From positions 1-10,974 of the forward strand of contig DATKMP010000007.1 of NCBI GenBank assembly GCA_035541775.1: DNA of 10,974 nt. The letters are read 5' to 3'. The DNA comes from DATKMP01 sp035541775 (GTDB lineage: Bacteria; Bacteroidota; Ignavibacteria; UBA10030). How positions within the stretch are numbered: position 1 is the stretch's first letter; the number at the start of each line of letters is the position of its first letter. Under the pieces are notes generated by a model that was not told the DNA's origin, did not search any database, and saw only the letters and a list, made by a program, of their open reading frames with translations. Shown one piece after another: positions 5,898 to 10,974 of the stretch. Both the position numbers and the translations under genes were made by a program.

Positions 5898-6684
5898 TGA
5901 AACAAAGCCGCAGCAGCAATGGTGCGTTGTAGAAAACTGTACAGAGATCGCGGAAAAAATATTCCGGCTGTCATTTAAATTTCCGCAGCTCGCCGCGGCA
6001 GTACAGCCGGGGCAATTCGTGAACATCCGTGTTTCGGAAACGGAGGAACCACTCTTGCGCAGGCCGTTCAGCGTTTCGCGAGTTGAGGGCGATCTCATAG
6101 AAATCATGCTGCAAATTGTCGGATCAGGAACGAGAATTCTTTCTGAAAAAAAATCTGGCGAATTGTTAGATGTCCTTGGGCCTCTTGGACAGCCATTTCA
6201 TCTTCAAGCGGAATTCGATACGGCGCTGATCGTTGCCGGCGGGCTTGGCGTTGCACCGTTCCCGTTGCTGACTGCTGCGCTCATGAAAATCGGAAAGCAT
6301 GTTGAAACATTCGCAGGATTTCGCAGCGCACAGCAAGAATGTACAGAACATCTTGAGAATATCCATCTTGCAACCGATGATGGGAGCCGGGGATTTCATG
6401 GAACCGTGGTAAAATTAATCGAAGACTATCTTGAAAAAAAATCTACCGCCAAATATAAAGTATTTGCATGCGGCCCGACCAAGATGCTCATGGCGTTGAC
6501 GGAACTGGGAAAACGAAAATCCATTTGCTGCGAGCTTTCGTTGGAAGGACAGATGGCATGCGGCGTCGGTATATGCCAGGGTTGTCCTGTCGAATTAATC
6601 GATGAGGAAAAAAAATATGCGCTGGTTTGCAAAGACGGCCCGACCTTTCTTTCCACAGAAATAAATTTGAGAGAGGCGAATTGA
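5890..6684 (+). CDS. pyrK: dihydroorotate dehydrogenase B, electron transfer subunit
   Basis: This is the FAD and [2Fe-2S] subunit of class 1B dihydroorotate dehydrogenase, passing electrons from PyrD to NAD+ in the cytoplasm. The 264-residue product has the family length. The FAD-binding motif RRPFSVS is at 58-63, followed by GGLGVAP (117-123) and ACGPTKML (193-200) of the ferredoxin-reductase NAD domain. The iron-sulfur ligands are Cys224, Cys229, Cys232 and Cys247 in LEGQMACGVGICQGCP and VCKDGP. The start is ATG 5890, with AGGAGG at 5874-5879; it lies inside the end of the lipoprotein gene, overlapping its stop by eight bases, so the two may be translationally coupled. pyrD starts two bases after the stop. 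The frame is open further upstream to 5647, but that part shadows the lipoprotein gene. Confidence 0.96.
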   Translation: MSNETKPQQQWCVVENCTEIAEKIFRLSFKFPQLAAAVQPGQFVNIRVSETEEPLLRRPFSVSRVEGDLIEIMLQIVGSGTRILSEKKSGELLDVLGPLGQPFHLQAEFDTALIVAGGLGVAPFPLLTAALMKIGKHVETFAGFRSAQQECTEHLENIHLATDDGSRGFHGTVVKLIEDYLEKKSTAKYKVFACGPTKMLMALTELGKRKSICCELSLEGQMACGVGICQGCPVELIDEEKKYALVCKDGPTFLSTEINLREAN

Positions 6685-6686
6685 CG

Positions 6687-7637
6687 ATGGCGGCAGTGAA
6701 AACATCCTTCAAAATTCGCGGTGTGGAATTTGCCAACCGCGTCTTTGTCGCTTCCGGCACGTTCGGCTATGGCGATGAAATGCCGTCGCTCGTCGATGTG
6801 AACCGGCTGGGCGGCATTATGACGAAATCGCTTTCGTGGAAACCGCGCGACGGCAACCCGCCTCGTAGAATTGCCGAAACAACAAGCGGAATGTTGAATT
6901 CCATTGGCCTTGCCAACATCGGCGTGCATGCATTCATTGCAAACAAACTGCCCGCGCTTCGTCGCACTTCGACTAAAATTATTGCCAACATTGCGGCAAG
7001 TTCAATTCAGGAATATTGTGATGTGCTTTCGCTTTTGGAACAGCAAGAGGGAATTGCGGGCTACGAGATCAATATTTCGTGCCCGAATGTCAAAGAAGGC
7101 GGTTTGAATTTTGGCACCGATCCAAAAATGACAGCGGCCATTGCATCGTCGCTGCGCAAGTTGACGGATCGTCCGTTGATCATCAAATTGACTCCGAATG
7201 TTACGCACATTTCGGAATTTGCGCGTGCGGTCGAAAGTGAAGGTGCTGACGCCGTTTCTGTTATCAACACACTTATCGGTATGGCGATTGATGTGAAGAC
7301 GCGCAAACCGAAACTTTCCACGGTCACCGGCGGTTTATCCGGCCCTGCCATTAAACCGATTGCGCTGGCAAAAGTGTATGAAGTTGCAAAAGCTGTGAAG
7401 ATTCCGATCTTTGGCATCGGCGGTATTGCCGATGTGGAAGATGCGATAGAATTTTTACTTGCTGGCGCCACGGCAGTGCAAGTCGGCACCATGAATTTTG
7501 TCGATCCTGCCGCTTCGACAAAAATTGTTAATGGAATGGAACGGTATGCCATCGATCAGCACATGATCGATGTTCAGCAACTTGTCGGCGCATTAGAGGC
7601 AGATATAAAATTTTCCGTGCTGCAATCATGGTTGTAA
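6687..7637 (+). CDS. pyrD: dihydroorotate dehydrogenase B, catalytic subunit
   Basis: This FMN enzyme oxidises dihydroorotate to orotate, the fourth step of pyrimidine synthesis. The 316-residue product has the length and motifs of class 1B: ASGTFGYGDE (22-31), TKSLSWKPRDGNPPRR (46-61), NSIGLANIG (71-79), INISCPNVKEGG (128-139) with the class 1 catalytic base Cys132, KLTPNV (167-172), INTLIGM (193-199), GGLSGPAIKP (215-224) and GIGGI (243-247). There is no N-terminal membrane helix as in quinone-linked class 2 enzymes. It starts two bases after pyrK, with GAGG at 6673-6676, and the two subunits form a heterotetramer in known members. NAD linkage means the step does not depend on a quinone pool. 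Confidence 0.97.
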   Translation: MAAVKTSFKIRGVEFANRVFVASGTFGYGDEMPSLVDVNRLGGIMTKSLSWKPRDGNPPRRIAETTSGMLNSIGLANIGVHAFIANKLPALRRTSTKIIANIAASSIQEYCDVLSLLEQQEGIAGYEINISCPNVKEGGLNFGTDPKMTAAIASSLRKLTDRPLIIKLTPNVTHISEFARAVESEGADAVSVINTLIGMAIDVKTRKPKLSTVTGGLSGPAIKPIALAKVYEVAKAVKIPIFGIGGIADVEDAIEFLLAGATAVQVGTMNFVDPAASTKIVNGMERYAIDQHMIDVQQLVGALEADIKFSVLQSWL

Positions 7638-7659
7638 ATTTCTCAATTCATTTTTTACC

Positions 7660-8961
7660 TTGACGTATTTAGAATCCATTTCGTTTCTCTACGGACTTCA
7701 AAAATTTGGAATGAAGTTCGGTTTGCATGGTATTCGGCAGTTGCTGCGAACGCTGGGCAATCCCGAAAAAAAATTTTTATCTCTTCATATTGCCGGTACT
7801 AACGGCAAAGGTTCGACCGCATCGATGCTTGCCGCCATGTTCACTGCTGCAGGATATAAAACCGGACTTTACACTTCGCCGCATCTGATTCAGTTCAACG
7901 AACGCATTCGCATTAACGGAAAACCGATTTCATCGCGCGATCTTTCACGATTGACGACCTTGCTCCAAACCGGAGTTATTCGCGGCAATAATACTTTCTT
8001 TGAAGCCGCGACGGCTATCGGCTTTCAATATTTTGCCGAACAGCAAGTCGATATTGCGATCATCGAAACCGGTCTCGGCGGGCGTTTGGATGCCACGAAT
8101 GTTTTGAAGCCGCTCGTTTCTGTTATCACCACCATCGGTCTTGAACACACGCACATTCTCGGCAACACGATTCAAAAAATTGCGAAAGAAAAAGCAGGCA
8201 TTATAAAAACCAAAACGCCATGCTTCACGGCGTCAAGCGATGCATTGGCACGCGGTGTTCTTGCATCGGTCTGCAAAAAAAAATCTGCGCCGTTTCATAT
8301 CGTTCGGAATGATCAAGTGCATATTCATCGTTCATCGCTGCACGGATTTGTTGCAGATTTCGATTTCTCATCGCATGCATTATCCCGTGTGAAAGTCTCT
8401 TTGCCGGGAACGCATCAAGCGATGAATGCGTTGTTATCGTTGTCGGTCATCGAAGAGATCAACCGAACACAGCGCTTTCATATTTCTGAACGCGCAGTGC
8501 GAAAAGCGCTCGCCGGCGTTCAACGGTATTCCGGTTTGCAAGCGCGGCTTTCCGTTGTGCAGAAGAACCCGATGATCGTTGCCGATGTTGCTCATAATCC
8601 CGATGCGATGGCGGAATTATGTTCGGCGTTGAAAAATATTCAGCCCAAAAAATTCCGGATTGTCTTCGGATTGATGCAGGATAAAAATCTTGAGCCGATG
8701 ATTCCTGCTTTATCGTCGATTGCGGAGACCTTGATTGCCGTTGAAGCACGAACGGAGCGTTCGCGTTCTGCCGCAGAACTTGCGCAGGCATTTCAACAAT
8801 CCTGTATTCCTGTAAAGCAATATTCGAGCGTGGCACGCGGATTACGCGCGTTGCTGAACGAACCATCGCCGCAGCCGATTCTCATCACGGGTTCTCATTT
8901 TGTGGTGGGAGAGGCGCTGGCGGCGCTGCAGCGGAAAAAATACTTGACAATAAATCAATAA
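7660..8961 (+). CDS. folC: folylpolyglutamate synthase / dihydrofolate synthase family
   Basis: This ATP-dependent Mur-ligase-like enzyme adds glutamate to folates, and in many bacteria also to dihydropteroate. The 433-residue product is of normal length. Motifs are the P-loop AGTNGKGS (45-52), YTSPHL (71-76), NERIRI (80-85), ETGLGGRLDATN (136-147), LEHTHILG (161-168), IAKEKAGIIK (174-183), GTHQAMNAL (250-258) and DVAHNPDA (309-316). The TTG at 7660 is chosen because the family's conserved N-terminus, YLESISFLYGLQKFG, starts directly after it; the first in-frame ATG would remove 17 conserved residues. No Shine-Dalgarno sequence is visible in the 22-base gap after pyrD. Whether it has both activities cannot be told. 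The rho promoter overlaps its last codons. Confidence 0.95.
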   Translation: MTYLESISFLYGLQKFGMKFGLHGIRQLLRTLGNPEKKFLSLHIAGTNGKGSTASMLAAMFTAAGYKTGLYTSPHLIQFNERIRINGKPISSRDLSRLTTLLQTGVIRGNNTFFEAATAIGFQYFAEQQVDIAIIETGLGGRLDATNVLKPLVSVITTIGLEHTHILGNTIQKIAKEKAGIIKTKTPCFTASSDALARGVLASVCKKKSAPFHIVRNDQVHIHRSSLHGFVADFDFSSHALSRVKVSLPGTHQAMNALLSLSVIEEINRTQRFHISERAVRKALAGVQRYSGLQARLSVVQKNPMIVADVAHNPDAMAELCSALKNIQPKKFRIVFGLMQDKNLEPMIPALSSIAETLIAVEARTERSRSAAELAQAFQQSCIPVKQYSSVARGLRALLNEPSPQPILITGSHFVVGEALAALQRKKYLTINQ

Positions 8962-8972
8962 TCCGCTATACT
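8944..8972 (+). promoter_or_regulatory. strong sigma-70 promoter for rho
   Basis: A perfect -35 box, TTGACA (8944-8949), is followed by exactly 17 bases and then TATACT (8967-8972), five of six matches to the -10 consensus. The -35 box lies within the last codons of folC. Transcription would begin near 8979, giving a leader of about 165 bases before rho. Confidence 0.8.
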
Positions 8973-8987
8973 ACTATAGGAAGTTAG

Positions 8988-9008
8988 ATGCAGTTGCATT
9001 TCGTATAA
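8988..9008 (+). CDS. possible six-codon leader ORF upstream of rho
   Basis: ATG CAG TTG CAT TTC GTA TAA follows GGAAG (8979-8983) by four bases. The expected transcript start is very near 8979, so the ribosome site may be partly missing. E. coli rho also has an upstream leader peptide, rhoL, but no sequence relation is claimed. Its first 12 bases, ATGCAGTTGCAT (8988-8999), form a palindrome with two central bases. Confidence 0.15.
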   Translation: MQLHFV

Positions 9009-9027
9009 CCTAATCGGCTTGCTACAG

Positions 9028-9044
9028 GAACTCAGTTCTTTTTT
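9028..9044 (+). promoter_or_regulatory. weak terminator- or attenuator-like element in the rho leader
   Basis: GAACT-C-AGTTC is followed directly by a run of six Ts. The single central base is too small for a full hairpin loop, so only GAA/TTC plus weak flanking pairs could form in RNA. It is listed for its position in the leader; termination here is doubtful. Confidence 0.2.
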
Positions 9045-9130
9045 ACTTCTCCAAAATAATGTTCGTACAAAAAGTATTGTCACTACAAATTTCTAATTGA
9101 ATTCATTTCTCACTATTTCTCACCATTAAC
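9041..9130 (+). promoter_or_regulatory. C-rich, G-poor rho leader, candidate Rho-binding (rut) site
   Basis: These 90 bases contain 19 C and 5 G; the last 50 (9081-9130) contain 13 C and a single G. Pyrimidine-C steps recur, and a 10-base motif is repeated in tandem (ATTTCTCACT 9105-9114, ATTTCTCACC 9115-9124). High C, low G and little structure are what Rho prefers in RNA. Autogenous control of rho by termination in its own leader is known in E. coli; here it is inference. Confidence 0.4.
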
Positions 9131-9144
9131 GAGGTATAACTTTT

Positions 9145-10398
9145 ATGCCAATGGACATCAATGAGTTGAAGTCCAAGAAGATTGTTGAACTCGGCACCAT
9201 TGCTAAGGAACTCAATATCGACGGGTACGGCGATCTTCGGAAACAAGATTTAATTTTTAAAATCCTTGAAGCACAAACGAAACAAGACGGGTTGGGTTTC
9301 AGTAAAGGCGTGCTTGAGGTGCTGCCGGACGGATACGGATTCCTCCGGTCAGTCGATTATAATTATCTGCCGTCTCCGGACGATATTTACGTCTCGCCGT
9401 CGCAGATTAAAAAATTCTGCCTGCGCACCGGTGATACGGTGAGCGGACAGGTTCGTCCGCCGAAAGAAGGCGAGCGGTTCTTTGCGCTGCTGCGCGTCGA
9501 AGCCGTGAACGACGACCATCCGGATATGGTGCGCGACCGGACGTTGTTCGAAAACCTCACGCCGATGTACCCGACAGTTCGGTTGAAGTTGGAAACTATT
9601 CCCGGCGAATATGCCATGCGCGTGCTGGATCTTCTTGCGCCGGTCGGCAAAGGCCAGCGCTGTATGATCGTCTCGCCGCCCAAAGCCGGTAAAACCATTC
9701 TCCTCCAAAAAATTGCCAACAGCATTACCCGTAACCATCCCGAAATTAAACTCATCGTGTTATTGATCGACGAGCGCCCTGAAGAAGTGACGGATATGGA
9801 ACGTTCGGTAAGCGCAGAAGTCATCAGCTCCACGTTCGATGAGCCGCCCGAGCGCCACGTTCAAGTTTCGGATATGGTTTTGGAAAAAGCAAAGCGGTTG
9901 GTGGAAGCGAAAAAAGATGTCGTGATTTTGTTGGACAGCATCACGCGCCTTGCCCGCGCCCACAACACGGTAGTGCCGCACAGCGGAAAAATTCTTTCCG
10001 GCGGTGTCGATGCCAACGCCTTGCACCGTCCGAAGAGATTCTTCGGCGCTGCTCGCAACATCGAAGAAGGCGGTAGCTTGACCATCATTGCAACGGCACT
10101 TGTTGAAACCGGCAGCCGTATGGACGAAGTGATCTTTGAAGAATTCAAAGGAACCGGAAACTCCGAAGTGGTGCTGGATCGCCTCTTGAGCGATAAGCGT
10201 ATCTTCCCGGCCATCAATATCAATCGATCTGGAACGCGTAAAGAAGAAAACCTGATCGAACCGGATGACCTGAACCGCATCTGGATTATGCGCAAATTCT
10301 TTAGCGACATGAATCCCGATGAAGCGATGGACCTCTTGCTCGATAAAATGCGAGGAACAAAAAACAACAAAGAGTTCCTCAAAGTGATGAACAGCTAA
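9145..10398 (+). CDS. rho: transcription termination factor Rho
   Basis: This hexameric RNA-dependent ATPase ends transcription by pulling on nascent RNA. At 417 residues it is the compact form, close to the E. coli length. The Rho_N helical domain spans 1-45 (MDINELKSKKIVELG), and the cold-shock-like RNA-binding domain follows with GVLEVLPDGYGFLRS at 55-69. Walker A is PPKAGKT (178-184), IDERPEEV is at 208-215, Walker B is VVILLDS (259-265), the Q-loop region is HSGKILSGGVDANALHRPKR (279-298) and the R-loop is KGTGNSE (335-341). It ends in MRGTKNNKEFLKVMNS. The long N-terminal insert common in Bacteroidia is absent. ATG 9145 has GAGGT at 9131-9135. It has its own promoter (8944-8972), a rut-like leader, and an intrinsic terminator after the stop. 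Confidence 0.99.
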   Translation: MPMDINELKSKKIVELGTIAKELNIDGYGDLRKQDLIFKILEAQTKQDGLGFSKGVLEVLPDGYGFLRSVDYNYLPSPDDIYVSPSQIKKFCLRTGDTVSGQVRPPKEGERFFALLRVEAVNDDHPDMVRDRTLFENLTPMYPTVRLKLETIPGEYAMRVLDLLAPVGKGQRCMIVSPPKAGKTILLQKIANSITRNHPEIKLIVLLIDERPEEVTDMERSVSAEVISSTFDEPPERHVQVSDMVLEKAKRLVEAKKDVVILLDSITRLARAHNTVVPHSGKILSGGVDANALHRPKRFFGAARNIEEGGSLTIIATALVETGSRMDEVIFEEFKGTGNSEVVLDRLLSDKRIFPAININRSGTRKEENLIEPDDLNRIWIMRKFFSDMNPDEAMDLLLDKMRGTKNNKEFLKVMNS

Positions 10399-10411
10399 CA
10401 AGTACACACTG

Positions 10412-10445
10412 AGCCGCGAATGATCTTCGCGGCTTTTGTGTTTTT
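10412..10445 (+). terminator. intrinsic terminator of rho
   Basis: A perfect 9-base stem, AGCCGCGAA (10412-10420) with TTCGCGGCT (10426-10434), encloses the loop TGATC and is followed by TTTGTGTTTTT. It begins 14 bases after the rho stop. On the other strand the stem is not followed by Ts, so it is one-directional and does not serve the facing hemerythrin gene. Confidence 0.92.
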
Positions 10446-10525
10446 AGAAAGTGGAATTTTGCAACCTCAAGCTGGGATATCTGGAGGCATTGTAAGCTCT
10501 TGCTGCTCTTGTGGAAGCGCTGGTA

Positions 10526-10936
10526 TTATGTTATTCCTTTTTCGGCAAGGTAGGGCATATATTTTCGGTCGATTCCCAGAACATGCTCGTAGTACCATCC
10601 CGCAACAAATTTGAGTAGTTCTTGTTGTATCTCTGGACCGTTTTGCGATACTTTGAGAGACAATTCAAAAACCCTCTTAATAAAATTAAGATGCAGTTGA
10701 ATATGTTCCGACAATTCCGGATAGTGAACTTTTATCATATATTGTTCTTCAGTGGCAAAATGGTTGTACGCATAATGGATCAAGGAATCGATGATCGGTT
10801 TCGTCGATTCCCACGCATTCTCTTTTTCAATTGAGTCGATAATTTTATTGATAATGTCCAACAATCCTTGATGCTGCCGGTCGATCTCTTTAACGCCGAC
10901 GGAAAATTGTTCTTTCCATGGTATCGGTTTCATCAT
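10526..10936 (-). CDS. bacteriohemerythrin
   Basis: This single-domain hemerythrin of 136 residues is a cytoplasmic four-helix protein with a non-haem di-iron centre that binds oxygen; roles proposed for such proteins include oxygen transport, sensing and iron or oxygen scavenging. All ligands expected of the family are visible: His22 (EIDRQH), His59 and Glu63 (NHFATE), His78 and His82 (SEHIQLH), His118 and Asp123 (YEHVLGID). The opening PWKEQFSVGV is typical. The start is the first ATG of a pair, at 10936 on the minus strand, with AAAGGA six bases upstream; a TTG further out would add seven residues and use up the ribosome site. It has no fused signalling domain and faces rho tail to tail. 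No terminator for it is evident in the 80 bases between. Confidence 0.94.
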   Translation of the reverse strand: MMKPIPWKEQFSVGVKEIDRQHQGLLDIINKIIDSIEKENAWESTKPIIDSLIHYAYNHFATEEQYMIKVHYPELSEHIQLHLNFIKRVFELSLKVSQNGPEIQQELLKFVAGWYYEHVLGIDRKYMPYLAEKGIT

Positions 10937-10974
10937 CGTTGTTCCTTTCTTCTTCAATGATCGATTGGAGGGAA

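Noticed and set aside
6146..6617. Three runs of eight As within pyrK (and similar runs in folC) as programmed slippage sites
   Set aside because: The frame is intact across all of them and the proteins have full family length; AAA lysine codons explain the runs.
9349..10407. Several long minus-strand open frames opposite rho
   Set aside because: These are shadows of a highly conserved gene; no ribosome sites or recognisable domains are seen.
10420..10614. Small plus-strand open frame after rho
   Set aside because: It starts within the terminator stem, has no ribosome site and overlaps the hemerythrin gene on the other strand.
1..10974. Mobile elements, CRISPR arrays, toxin-antitoxin or phage-defence genes
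   Set aside because: No transposase, integrase, spaced repeats or known defence domains were seen; all larger frames match housekeeping or metabolic families.

Overview
The window (10,974 bases) reads as an ordinary, densely coding bacterial chromosome segment. I see no phage, IS element, CRISPR array or plasmid backbone. The best guess for the host is the Bacteroidota/Chlorobiota (FCB) group outside the classical Bacteroidia, such as an Ignavibacteria- or Chlorobi-like lineage. The reasons are a TPR lipoprotein resembling PorW/SprE of that group, a compact 417-residue Rho without the long insert common in Bacteroidia, frequent Shine-Dalgarno sequences, and a textbook TTGACA-N17-TATACT promoter. 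This placement is inference from memory, not from a search.

Layout. Bases 1-486 hold a possible gene tail and a small STAS/SpoIIAA-like protein. Bases 533-796 hold two serine tRNA genes on the minus strand (anticodons GGA and CGA), with a likely promoter at 811-840. A plus-strand run follows: an AhpE-like peroxiredoxin, a Bcp/PrxQ peroxiredoxin, then a tight three-gene set of a pyruvoyl-tetrahydropterin synthase, GTP cyclohydrolase I and a short-chain dehydrogenase. Next come a 691-residue TPR lipoprotein, pyrK (overlapping it by 8 bases), pyrD and folC. A strong promoter at the folC stop opens a C-rich, G-poor leader before rho, which ends in an intrinsic terminator. A bacteriohemerythrin gene faces rho from the right edge.

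How the genes work together. The bcp-PTPS-folE-SDR run links thiol peroxide defence to pterin synthesis. FolE makes dihydroneopterin triphosphate, the PTPS carries the C-x5-HGH motif of the biopterin-type enzymes, and the SDR resembles bacterial sepiapterin reductase. Together they would form a complete tetrahydrobiopterin-type pathway, the most interesting functional hypothesis here. PyrK and PyrD form the NAD-linked class 1B dihydroorotate dehydrogenase of pyrimidine synthesis, and FolC extends folates. The rho leader has the base composition expected of a Rho-binding site, which suggests autogenous control. I found no clearly undescribed system; the remaining points of interest are regulatory or contextual.
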